This document shows positions 53,857-64,000 of a DNA stretch of 64,000 bases, one piece after another (positions within the stretch are counted from its first letter, which is position 1; the number at the start of each line of letters is the position of its first letter). This DNA is from Albula goreensis. Lineage: Eukaryota > Chordata > Actinopteri > Albuliformes > Albulidae. Position numbers and translations under genes: made by a program. The stretch spans positions 23,156,906 through 23,220,905 of the forward strand of contig CM040745.1 in assembly GCA_022829145.1 (NCBI GenBank), given 5' to 3'. A model generated the notes under the pieces. It ran no database searches. It was given only the letters and a program-made list of their open reading frames with translations, and was not told the origin of the DNA.

Positions 53857-54069
53857 TCAAGTATATGTGATGGTTTTCATGTCCCCCTGTGGGTTGTAAT
53901 TTTTTAATTGTTCAAGAAAGCCTGGATTAGGGCAAATAGCAGGCCTTGCCCTTTTCACAGAGGCAAATGCTTCATCAAAAGTCAGCCCGTCCCTGGACAT
54001 AAGGTATCCAATGACTACTGATGCAGAACGAGAGACTCCAGCATTGCAGTGGATAAGCACCACTCCATT
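53857..54069 (-). CDS. dusp19: DUSP19 exon 4: catalytic P-loop and C-terminus
   Basis: 213 nt from TCTATCCTCAG| to TGA at 53857. Encodes [20 protein letters not shown] then [20 protein letters not shown] and onward to DMKTITYT. Contains HCxxGxSR. Confidence 0.97.
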   Translation of the reverse strand, partial: NGVVLIHCNAGVSRSASVVIGYLMSRDGLTFDEAFASVKRARPAICPNPGFLEQLKNYNPQGDMKTITYT

Positions 54070-56535
54070 CTGAGGATAGAAGAAACAAAACACATTACAT
54101 TACATCAGTCTATAAAGACTGTGGTATACTCAAATACTGGAATTTGAATTAATGGGAAATTGATTGTAAAAAAGGCTTTTCTTCACTGTTTGTCTGTTTG
54201 AAGTAAACACACTCTACCATTAATCCCCTTTAAGGCTAAGTAAATCACTGTATTCTATTGTTAATGGTACGATAACTGAAATAATAATCACTCTTTGCTA
54301 ATCATGCCCAATGGAAAAATTACAAGCTGTAAGGCGATAAAATGATTTCCCACTCAACTAAAAGCGCCATAGGGTGATTAATGCAATTGCTCTTACCCCA
54401 TAACATTCTCTAGGTTATAAAAGAATTAATTTTTGAGGGCAGCCAGTGACACAGGAACTTGAAATCACTATTGCAATTAAAAGCATTGGGCTATGTGGTA
54501 TTGTCATCATGGGGTAAACCGGCATAGCAGTTTGGTGAAGAGCGTTTAACGGAAACAGTGCCTAGACACAATAGTTTTTTCTGCAACACACTAAATAATG
54601 CACATCGGGTGACTAATCTTCATTAGTTACAATTTTACATTGACAATCAAAACAAGTGGCTTTCTGCTTCAACTGCCAAGATGAATATCAGATAGCTGAA
54701 ATACTTAAGCTAACCAAGATACAGCATTTTTTTATAATGTGACTGCTAAGAGCTAACAGATTTGTGAGCTACATAGGAAGGCTGAGGGACAGCTAATGAA
54801 TCGTTTGGCTGGTGTCTTATGTAGAAGAGTGCATCATTTTATTATGCTTTTTAATAAAATTAAAATGCAAAACCTGTCAGCTACAGTAGTTATGGTATAA
54901 TCGATCACATAAAGTTATTTAAATGGCAGGGAGACAGTACTGTAATCTTAGAGCCGAAATAACACTTACCTCTGCTTTAGCTTGGTCTATGAATTGCGAA
55001 CACTCCTTGAAATATGAGGTGATTATTGTGTCCGGAAGGTCCAGTATATTCAATGTTTTATATACAAACAGATCAGGAAAGCTGTTTTCAACCCCATATG
55101 CAACATTCAAAATATGTGAAACCTACAATGGAAAAACACTTGTTTTATACACAAAACACAATAAATTCAACAGGGATGATGTACTATAACTATTCCACTA
55201 CAAATAATTTGATGTACTACCTTGAATGTCCTTAAAGTACTGAGGTCCTGGGCAGCATCTTGCGAGGCTACAAGAAGGAATTATTGTTCGTAAAAAGTTC
55301 TATGTGACATCCAGCTACCTTGAAGAGGGACATTTAAAAGTAAAGAGGGACAGTTCAACATAAAGCAGTTATGACACCTAGCACACTGAAGCCATCTAAT
55401 TCAAGAAAAGCAGATAATGACTTTGTGAAAATATGTTGCTCTCTTTTCATCTTATATGTGTATTAAGCCTAGCAGCAGCAGTTTATGTGTTGTGTGGGAT
55501 GGGACCTGTAAATACTGCATTATTTGACCCTTTATCCATCCAGGGACATTGTCACTGCCTAGCATACTTTATTAGATATTTGAGTCCAACACTAAACCTT
55601 CCCCATTAGATATAATTTCTTAAGGTTATGGAAAGTGTAAATTCTGCAATTTGAAACCATTAACTCATTACCGGTTTCTTATCTGGATGAACACAAAAAT
55701 GTTTGATCTAGACCTGCTCTCCGTCTACAAATATCTAGTTTGCAAGGCACACGAATTGTTGGATGCGTTTGTGGAAAGTGTGGAAAGTATACATGAGGGG
55801 AGTTATTTCTGTACGTAACAATCCTAATCATTGTTAGTCTCCGGATTAGCATAATACACTAGAATTCGTCTTTACTGATACAAAACATATTTAGCTGTTT
55901 GTTTGGGAAATGTATGAGCTGATTATGTTTGAGGCGGAAAGAAATGTTTATGGGACAGACGCACATTTATATGACTGACCAACTTTCGTTGCATTATACT
56001 AAATCTAAACTAAGGAGGTTTATAGCTTTAAACAAGCCAACAAGACATTTCACAGCTAATAATTTCGTTCTTCTTTACTGAAACAAATTAAAAGCTGTAA
56101 GGCATTACTGTACTTGGCCAGAATAAACTGCACGTTAGTTTACAGATCGTTCTACACTTCCTTCCATTATGGCTGCCACTCAAAACCAAACTTGCACAAT
56201 TTAGTCAAATGATCGAATACAACCAGCAAAAGTACAGGTCAGTACTGTTGTTCCAGTCCGAAGCTATTAACATAATGTTGTTGTGCATGAAACTTTGGGT
56301 ACACAAGTTTACCCTGCGTCTTACCGAGTAGTAGATTGGGCTTAATAACGCCAATTTGTAAATCCAGACTGTTGTCTTGCACATAACCATAACCGGTCCC
56401 TGATTCAGTGACTTCTACGGTTGAACCGTCCGACGTTTCTATTATCCGCCGTCCACCTAATGTCGTCACCCTGGTGCACTGCTTTTTCAATTTAATTTTG
56501 GAAAATCCCTTGATTTCCTGGGAAAGCGAATGCAT
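53857..56535 (-). CDS. dusp19: DUSP19, atypical dual-specificity phosphatase (whole gene)
   Basis: Four coding exons (211+47+153+213 nt) give 207 aa, against 217 in human (SKRP1). It removes phosphate from Ser/Thr/Tyr and is known in mammals to associate with MKK7 and modulate JNK signalling; cytoplasmic, with no signal peptide or membrane segment. Order: N-terminal [23 protein letters not shown] fold from about residue 57 ([14 protein letters not shown]); general-acid loop LDLPDT; P-loop HCNAGVSRS with catalytic Cys and Arg; end [16 protein letters not shown]. Human has HCNAGVSRA. There is no N-terminal MAP-kinase docking (rhodanese) domain, as expected for an atypical DUSP. It is head to head with NCKAP1, as in human. 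Confidence 0.96.
54070..54969 (-). other. dusp19: DUSP19 intron 3
   Basis: 900 bp, no exon or repeat recognised. Confidence 0.85.
54970..55122 (-). CDS. dusp19: DUSP19 exon 3
   Basis: 153 nt, phase 0 at both ends, from CATTGTAG| to GCAGAG|GTAAGT. Encodes [20 protein letters not shown] then [20 protein letters not shown] and [11 protein letters not shown]. Human: [19 protein letters not shown]. Confidence 0.97.
55221..55267 (-). CDS. dusp19: DUSP19 exon 2 (47 nt)
   Basis: From TTCTTGTAG| to TTCAAG|GTAGTA. Encodes (A)[15 protein letters not shown], against human GSQDAAHDLDTLKKNK. The codon split across the junction gives Ala where human has Gly. Confidence 0.95.
55268..56324 (-). other. dusp19: DUSP19 intron 1
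   Basis: About 1.06 kb without recognised features. Confidence 0.85.
56325..56535 (-). CDS. dusp19: DUSP19 exon 1
   Basis: ATG at 56535, 70 codons plus one base, donor CTCG|GTAAGA. Encodes [20 protein letters not shown] then [20 protein letters not shown] and onward to [10 protein letters not shown]. Human starts [20 protein letters not shown], which fixes the start. Confidence 0.97.
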
Positions 56536-58135
56536 TGCTTGGGCTTAAATTTAAAAAATATTCAAAACAAACAAACACTATTGGATTCTGTCGTTGATTT
56601 AATTGGGTTTACTGTACAGTTCGCAGTAACTAACTAAAGCTTGTTAATTGCACAGTAACACTGAAATATGCAGTAATATGTTCCGGTCCTCTTCTTTACT
56701 GTTTTTCATTGGTGTATTTAACACATGAGACTCACACCGCCATCTACTGCTGTGGAATGGGTAGCAGAAGGGTATTTTCCTCCTGTCTTGAGTCTGCATT
56801 TATTAAAACGTAACGCGGGCGCCCTGTCATACACCCAGTTGCATTTCCCATCCATTCCAAGAACGAGGTAGAGCTATCTCCAGTGCCTTGAAGTAAACAT
56901 TTGAGTTAAAACCATTTACAGCATTGTCGGGAGGCTTTGGGGTTTTGTCTTTAACATAAGGCAAAACACTTCTCACATCATATCTGCTCAAAGTGAAAGT
57001 CATCCAAAAACAAAGTGTAAAATTATGCAGGAAGTAACGACAGAGCCCTTGGATAATATCCAGGGATCTCTACACCTCTCTCACATTGTCAGTGGAAGGT
57101 CAATGCTCATGACAAAAAAAGGCAACATGGCATGACTCCTGAGGCAAAACCCACTGCTCAGGAAGAAGAACCTGACTGGCCTTCTCAAGTTTGTCGAAAG
57201 GATTTGGTGTACCCTTAAAAGTTCTAAAACATGTTCTATGGAAATTTCTGCCTGTCATGGACACTGCATTCCATTGCAAAAACTGAAATCAATGGTCAAG
57301 TATGGTTTGGGGACACATGATACTTTATTGATTAGGTTCTGAGCAACATGCCATCACTGAGGAAGCTATAACCCAAAGCAGCAGCTCCTGCAGGAAAGCC
57401 GACAAATGGCACTGAGTTTAAGCAGTTCTGCATGTAGGAGGGCCAAAATTCCATGGTGCCTTGAGGGGCCCTTTTGTTGTCGTTGTTGCTTAAGGTGGTA
57501 TACCTGTTGTTGAGTCTGAGGGGTTGGTAACTATTTCACATCGAGACATTGCTTGAGTCAAAACGTTTTAAATTAATTAACAATATTGTGTTTGGGCTGA
57601 AAGTCCGATATTGTTGAAGCTCATTACGAGTGAAAAATATGCAAAAGTGCATTCGCAGTACTTTACAGTACTGTCCAGTTTAAGGAGGTAAAGACAACCA
57701 CAACGCGTTCAATATAAACACCATTTTAATTAATGGCGCCTTCACTGGCTTTCGCTGAGTTAATGTCAAAACAGAAAATCTATTGAAGACAGAATCTCGC
57801 AATCTCTTTATAATTATGCTTAACCCCACGTTTCAGATTGTGTAAGAATGTCACCAAACCCATTTCAAGTAACTACAAAGCGGAAATATAAAGCTCTTGA
57901 TGTCACGTGATATGCGTCGGTGTTGCAGGAAACGGCCTCGTTCTGAGGGTAAGGGCAACACCTAGAGAAAACAGGGAGGCAGTGGATCGTAGTGAGGAGG
58001 TTAGCGTCGCTGTCCACCCATAAAATGGGCGTATTGTAACACTAAAACTCGCTGTTTTAATTATTTTCTATAGAAACACTACAATACTAGGCTGTAACTT
58101 CACCTCGGTTTTGTGAAACACACTAACCGAGCAGC
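56536..58135. promoter_or_regulatory. DUSP19/NCKAP1 divergent promoter region (1.6 kb)
   Basis: The two start codons face away from each other across 1600 bp. GC-richer, CpG-bearing patches lie about 280 bp before the DUSP19 ATG (around 56813-56826, GCGGGCGCCC) and before the NCKAP1 ATG (57900-58030). The latter includes the palindrome TCACGTGA (57903-57910), an E-box that fits bHLH-ZIP factors of the USF/MITF/TFE type. No ORF in between resembles a gene. Two separate core promoters are as likely as one shared one. Confidence 0.6.
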
Positions 58136-58243
58136 ATGTCGAGGGGAGTGCTGCAGCCGAGCCAGCAAAAGCTGGCGGAGAAACTGACCATCTTAAACGA
58201 CAGGGGGATCGGGATGCTCACCCGCATCTATAATATCAAAAAG
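58136..58243 (+). CDS. nckap1: NCKAP1 (NAP1) exon 1, N-terminus
   Basis: ATG at 58136, 36 codons, donor AAAAAG|GTAAGG. Encodes [20 protein letters not shown] then [16 protein letters not shown]. Human NCKAP1 begins [20 protein letters not shown] then NDRGVGMLTRLYNIKK, so identity is certain. NCKAP1 is a roughly 1128-residue HEM-family scaffold of the WAVE regulatory complex, with CYFIP, ABI, BRK1 and WASF, linking Rac to Arp2/3 actin assembly. The next human exon (from ACGDPKAKP) was not found in the window, so the gene continues to the right. Confidence 0.97.
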
Positions 58244-59400
58244 GTAAGGTATCGTCGCACCAAAATAACTATATTTAATGATACATTCACTCACATTAAA
58301 TTGTTGGCATACGTATTTGAATTAGGAAGCCATAGCTGGCATCGAATAAAGACTGCATTTGCATTGCTATTGGAATGGACTGGAATTCACAAGGCCTTGG
58401 ATAGCAGCATTAGCATTAGCTAGGTAGTTAGCTGTGTTCTGGACAGGCAAATTAATGCTGGTCTCATGTTTATGCTCGTTGACATCCTTTTAAAGACTGT
58501 CTTGGAAGGTACACCGACGGTAGCTGATTCGTTTAAATCACAGAGAGAGGGTTAACCAGCCGTATGAGTGAATGTAAATGAGCTATTCACTGTATGCGCA
58601 GCAAGGTAGTTATCAGTTAATATAATTCACAACGCTTTTAATTTTATCTGGAGCACATTTATGTGAGGTTGTTAGTGTGTAATGCTTTATAGTTAATGGT
58701 GGAATCGAGATAGACTTTTAAGATAACAAAAGCCGTTTGTTTTGTGTATCTATGTTGCTAACTAGAGCAGCCACCAGACACATTCCAAGTGTCTAAAAAC
58801 CTTTCATTTACCGTTGAGCAAAAATTGGCAAGAGGAGTACCTACTGTAATCCATACAGTAAGCGTTGTGTTAGAGTTGTCTACCATCCCATGAGAAAATG
58901 TTAATGTGGGCACATATCTTAATATAATGGTTTGCAGCCCAAGAAATTACATTAGGCATGGTTTTACATAAATTTTATATTTGGTGACATTTGAAGGTTG
59001 ATCAACTCATTTCTAGCTAATTGGGTTGTGGGGATTATGGAATAGTTAATTGAGGATGTATTCATTTATATTCACACATAAATGTTTGTAGGTATGTGAG
59101 TTCTGTTGCAGTCTGAGAAATTAAAGCATAGTCAAAGTGGACCCTTAGCCACAAGAGAACTAAGTCTAGTAATTGCGTAAGTAAAGAAAAAGTGTCCTTT
59201 TTAAAAAGCAAACACATGTGCCAGCATATATCAGAAATAGGTATGCTAGACAAATCAATTTACACATTTTTATGATGCAAAACAACACCACATACAAATG
59301 GAAGAAGTTGAAGAGTTGGTGAAGCTGTAACCATGTACTAGCCAATTAGGCAATTGAATGAGCAGTTGCATCACATACTCAGAGGGTCTTGTGGAACAGT

Positions 59401-59422
59401 AAAAAAAAAAAAAAAAAAAAAA
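59401..59422. repeat. Poly-A tract (22 A)
   Basis: Pure A run. It may mark a retroposed sequence to its left, but no family was recognised. Confidence 0.9.
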
Positions 59423-62400
59423 TCCAGGGAATCAAGATTTGGTTAATGTCAAATAAGAAATATTTAGTTTTCAATGCACATTTTCCTCTAGATTCTCACA
59501 TTACCCTCACAGTTAGTGTATGAGATATTTGGGATACTTTCACACTTCAGTCTCTGATCTCTACAGGTTTTAAATCTCACTTGGAGTTAGGCTTGTAGTT
59601 ATAAAGAGTATAGAAACACGAAAGCATTATGCAGTTAGGAGAACACGTGATGTATGAATATAATATTTGCATAATTAACACACCCTTGTCAATCATGCCC
59701 TCATTGCATATACATATTTGCAGTTTCATTAAATGATGTGTTGTCTCCATAAATCCCACCAGCAGCAGCTGGTGACTGTATAATGAAAAATGTTGAGTAA
59801 GAATGCATTTTCATTGGAGCTAGATTGAGCAGAACACTGATCCAAAATCACATGTATACTGCAGTGTAAGGAAGTCGTTATTTTCCATTGTTTTAAGATT
59901 TATCAATTATAAGTATAAGTTGTATCACCCTTCTTTCACACACTGCTCTGAAGTTTCATGGCCATTATGCTCTTAGTATGACCCTTGAACATTTGGTAAG
60001 AAGTTTCAAGTGTTTCTACTAATGAATTCCTAATTACTGGTGCAAGCTGTGCATTAATATGTTTTTGTAAGTGAATGTAAATACATAAATAATGCAAATA
60101 TTTGTTGGGTATTCAGTGTAATCCTTAAAATATTCTCACTGATTTTTTTTCCCACTAAGATTACATGCCGTTGAGTGTTGCACTGGGATCCACAAGCCCT
60201 CCCTTATGGTGTAAATCAACAGCACTACTGAGTTATGTGACTTCTTTTAGACAGGTATTAAAGAAGGACAAGGTCAAAAATAAATGTGTCTCAGAATTGA
60301 GTTGTCAAAGGGGTTGAACTCTCTACTTGCTTGCAATATTATTTTTAAGATATAGATTAGAATGATATTGCTTAGATGAATCAAATCAGTGCTGTTCACC
60401 TACCTTGTAATAGTATGCTTCAAGATTCACCTGTTTTCTTGTTTCAAGGCCAAAGAAAGTGGAGGTGTATAGCCAGTGAGCATTCAAACTGTGTAATGCC
60501 ACAGAAGCTTTTGCTGAAGGGCAAATGCAAGGATGAGCAGGGGCAGAAAGTAACTGAGTAACATATAGTAAAGTGAACTGAATGCCCCTTTAACAGCTAA
60601 GAGTGCTTAAGTAGGAGGTATCAGTATGTTGAAAAATCAAACAGTTACTAACTTCTTCTTGTTTTACCACTTGTCTTAACTCTAGAAGCATCTTTCCTAT
60701 GGGCTAATATGCTTGTTCTAAAAATGAAGCATGGCTACAGGAAGGCCTGAATGAATGTAGAAATGGCAAGAGTGTCAGAGGGTTTTCTTTTGATGAAAGA
60801 GCAGAGAAAGAGCAACGCCTTGCTAGCTGTCAGTGAGTAGCATTCAGTGGAGCTGAGCCCTGAGGCAACATGCCCTTCTGCAGGCACTGGCACATGGAGC
60901 TCTCGGTCTTCATTCAGAGCACAGGGAGTCCCCCAATGACTCACTGAGCATTCAAGCATACAGGTACCCTTTAATGATGTAAGGTGCACAGTTTTGTTTC
61001 AACATTCTGCTTCCCTTGGAGGAAACTTTCCCTTGTTTTCCATGTTACAATTCTTTTTAGGGGCTTGCTCATGTGAGGATGCAGTCCAGAATCTGGATGC
61101 TTTCACTGTTCATTCTGTAACTGCCACATTATTGTCTTGTCTCCATTACTCTCATACTACCTAATTTTGTGTGCTTCCATTGCTGTCTCTGTTTGGATAT
61201 TTCAGTGTTGTACAAGACAAGCAGGGTTTATTTTTGTAATATCTTTGGATTTCAGATAATCTTGGAAATGAATTTTAATTTAGTTTCAATGGGCAGATTG
61301 TGGTTGCATTTAACTGTAAAGTTGCTAGGCAACTGGGAAGCACTGACACAGGCACTCAGCATTTCAAAGTGCCTTTAGTATGCTTAAGTGTTGAATGGGG
61401 TAATGCCAAAAATTGCTGGACTTTTTTTGTGTAAAATTCATAACAAAATGCGAATTAGTGTGGTCTGTGCTGCTTTACTGTCATGATGTTTTAAATCCTT
61501 TTTCAGGGATGCTGAGAGCAAGTATCCTATAATGAATTAGCATCCTGCTAGATACAAATAAATATTAAGCTTATGATACTAAATTATAAAATAGATGGTA
61601 TTTTTCATTTTAATATGAATCGTGATGTATTCAAATAGGCTAAAAGTCAAATTAGCTTTTAGCTTTTTTTAAATTAGATTTTAACTTTGTGACCCCAACT
61701 GGTGATAAGTTTTAATAACTCTTAGCTTACAACTATAAATTTTACAGTTGCAAAGGGAGAGAATATTACCAGCAACCTACATCAGTTTCCAGCAATTATG
61801 ATACATTTGGGAATTTTCAATACCATGCTTCAGAAAAACATACAAAGCATAAAAAGCCTTAGAAAGTAAAAGGTAAATAAAATAGCAAGCAAAGTTGTAT
61901 GAAGTAAGGTTGCTAAATATGTTTCATTAGAAAGTTAGTACTTGGATTCAAGACTTTGAGAAAATCAGATAATTGGTAATGCATGAGCAAATGCTAAATG
62001 TTTCATGCTTACACAAATCAAATTCTGGTACAAATTCATGTTTGTTTGGTGTTCAGATTGTGCTGAATGTGCCCAGTCTACAGGGTGCTGCTAAAGGTAT
62101 GACTAAATTTTCCAGCAAGGAGGAAATGTGGAGGACAGTGCGATAGGAAATGCAGCCAAACATAGAGAGCCATCACCCTGGTGGAAGGGAATCTTGTAAG
62201 TGTACAGCCTTGTCCCACATTGCTGCCATTATACTCCAGATATGTGCAGCACTGGCTGCAGTGGAGTGCAACTGATCATTGTTTGAAGGAATGCACACAG
62301 CTACGTGACAGATTGACAAACCAAAGAATGAAGAAACTGGTGGCAACTGCCTGTCAAAGATGTGATGTTATCTAGTCAGTTGAAGAATTACTGGAAACCT

Positions 62401-62558
62401 GAATATGAAACTTTGCACAAGGAAACAAGATCAAGCAAGTTCAAAATGTTTAACACCATTTAAAATATTGAGGAATATTGTTCACAACATGTTTCATGTT
62501 GTCATGTGTCTAAACACAGCCCCCTGAGCATGGCCCTAAACAATAACAAAAGCAGTTT

Positions 62559-62581
62559 AAAAAAAAAAAAAAAAAAAAAAA
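62559..62581. repeat. Poly-A tract (23 A)
   Basis: Pure A run in NCKAP1 intron 1; the sequence to the left could be an unidentified retroposon. Confidence 0.9.
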
Positions 62582-64000
62582 CAATATTCCTGGGCAGTCA
62601 GGGACCACTCAGGGCTCCACTTATGGAGAGTGAGAGGGCAGAGCATGGTGGGTAGAACAAAGCAGGGAATGGACACATAACGACAACGTCATGCTCATGG
62701 TGTCACTGGAGGGAGAGGCAACCATGAGCATGTAGCAGTGTGGTAAAATTAAATGAGTATGGCTTCATAGTTTCATTTGATCATTATTTTGTATGATTGT
62801 TTGTATTTTAAAAAGTTGACATTTCTTACTTATCCCCAGCAGTGTGTTTTAGCAGTGATCCATAAGATATATGTTCTAATAGACAAATAACTATTGTTTT
62901 TCTGATTATTGTTAACTGTGTAATTCTCTAAACTATTTCAAATTACCCATCATTACCTTGACAATCTTCCTAAGAGGGCAAAAATCCCTTTACTTTCCCC
63001 CATTAATCGCAAGAGTGCTACATCATTTTGTTTTTTGCTGACACAGGAACAAGTAGCACATGTGGGATTCCCATTACTACTAATGCAAACATGTTTAGAG
63101 GTTTGGTAAGTTGACACTCAGATTTTTTGAATGATGAAAGTAATAAGACTAACTAGCTAGTTTAGCTTGACAGCTCACCTATAACATCAGTTGAGGATTA
63201 GGGTAAAATCGGTCCAGTTACTGTTAGCTATGTAATCTTTTTGACTCAAATATCTCAACCGTTCAAAATGGAAGTGAGCTAGCTGAGATAAGGTAACACA
63301 AGGATATAGCTACAAGTAACTTAAACTTACTAGGCCAGTTCTGAGTTAATGTAAGAAATGTTTAACCTGAAATAGTATTTTTACTTTTTTTGTAATGCAA
63401 TCAAATGATGTGCAGAGGCTAGCTTGTATAAAAACCAAGCAGATGAAAAATGGACATATGAAAAAGTGTGGTTAAAACGTAGATAACATTAGGTAATTTA
63501 AAAAAAGCTAATACTTAGCAGTATCTTTTTTTCCTGTTACCTCTTCAGTATCATTGAAATGAAGGTAGGTCAGATCAGTTCACATTGCTGTTTCCAATGT
63601 GTGAATTCCACACCCCTGTCCTCATCCTCCTGTGTTGACTATTTAAGAATGGGCTTAGCCCAAATTTCAGTGTGTAAGAGTAAAACAGAAACAACAAATA
63701 TCATTTTGCAAATTTAGAACCCATCCTCTTGTTTTATGATGTCATGTCTGTCGGTCCACTTCAAAGGGGGTGAGGGATGTAGTAATGCTTATTGTCAGCC
63801 TGGCTTTCCAGCACTGCCAAATAATGCATTTGGTGGTATGCCATTTTTAATCTGTGTAAGTACAGTGTAAACAGACAAATTTATAATGAATATTAATGAA
63901 GTTATTCAAAATAAACATTTAAATTCTAAGGACATTTTGGAGCATTCTACTATGAAAATTGTACTGAGGTCAAACCATTCAAATTCTTTAAGAAACCTTT

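Larger units (their letters stand above)
58244..64000 (+). other. nckap1: NCKAP1 intron 1 (incomplete)
   Basis: At least 5.75 kb without recognised exons. It holds two poly-A runs (59401-59422 and 62559-62581). No known repeat family was recognised around either. It continues past the window end. Confidence 0.8.

Noticed and set aside
62100-62581. Retrogene or LINE/SINE copy ending in poly-A
   Set aside because: The poly-A is clear, but no target duplication, ORF or known family could be identified to its left.
58244-64000. NCKAP1 exon 2
   Set aside because: No segment resembling ACGDPKAKPSYLIDK was found; the ORFs here show no family features.

Overview
This is vertebrate nuclear DNA, most likely from a ray-finned fish. 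It is AT-rich, with spliced genes, long introns, many CA/TG microsatellites, a fish-type Tc1-like transposon end and small DNA-transposon relics (MITEs). All exon boundaries were worked out by hand from splice signals, reading phase and remembered human/bovine protein sequences. No search or alignment could be run.

Layout, left to right. (1) Positions 1-3980 hold the 3' end of PPP1R1C on the plus strand: a firm last coding exon (3414-3541), a probable exon before it (2197-2352), and a 40-bp minisatellite far upstream. (2) PDE1A lies tail to tail with it on the minus strand. Its coding exons run from two alternative first exons (34131-34231, brain-type; 23355-23407, heart-type) through 12 firm internal exons to a C-terminal exon at 6647-6910 and a probable last exon at 5871-5917. 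Every firm junction keeps phase, and the MDDH form totals 608 codons before the stop. (3) An orphan first-exon-like ORF (52338-52509) and a cassette-like segment (38903-39031) lie farther upstream on the same strand. They may be 5' exons of PDE1A or of an unknown transcript. (4) DUSP19 is complete in four exons on the minus strand (53857-56535, 207 aa). (5) NCKAP1 starts at 58136 on the plus strand, head to head with DUSP19. Only exon 1 is in the window; the rest, to 64000, is intron 1.

Roles. PDE1A is the Ca2+/calmodulin-activated cyclic nucleotide phosphodiesterase. PPP1R1C (IPP5) is a protein phosphatase-1 inhibitor of the DARPP-32 family. DUSP19 is an atypical dual-specificity phosphatase linked to JNK signalling. 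NCKAP1 is a scaffold of the WAVE actin-regulatory complex. These are ordinary syntenic neighbours (human 2q31-q32), not an operon-like system. From memory, human DNAJC10 and FRZB sit between PDE1A and NCKAP1 and DUSP19 lies beyond NCKAP1, so the DUSP19-NCKAP1 pair looks inverted and the two other genes are absent here.

The most unusual structure is in PDE1A. The splice donor after the exon carrying the catalytic HD motif (12606-12706) has been amplified into a 46-bp tandem array (about 11855-12613). The array repeats the last 8 exon bases plus the donor sixteen more times, filling about half of the intron. No CRISPR array, rRNA, tRNA gene or retroviral element was recognised.
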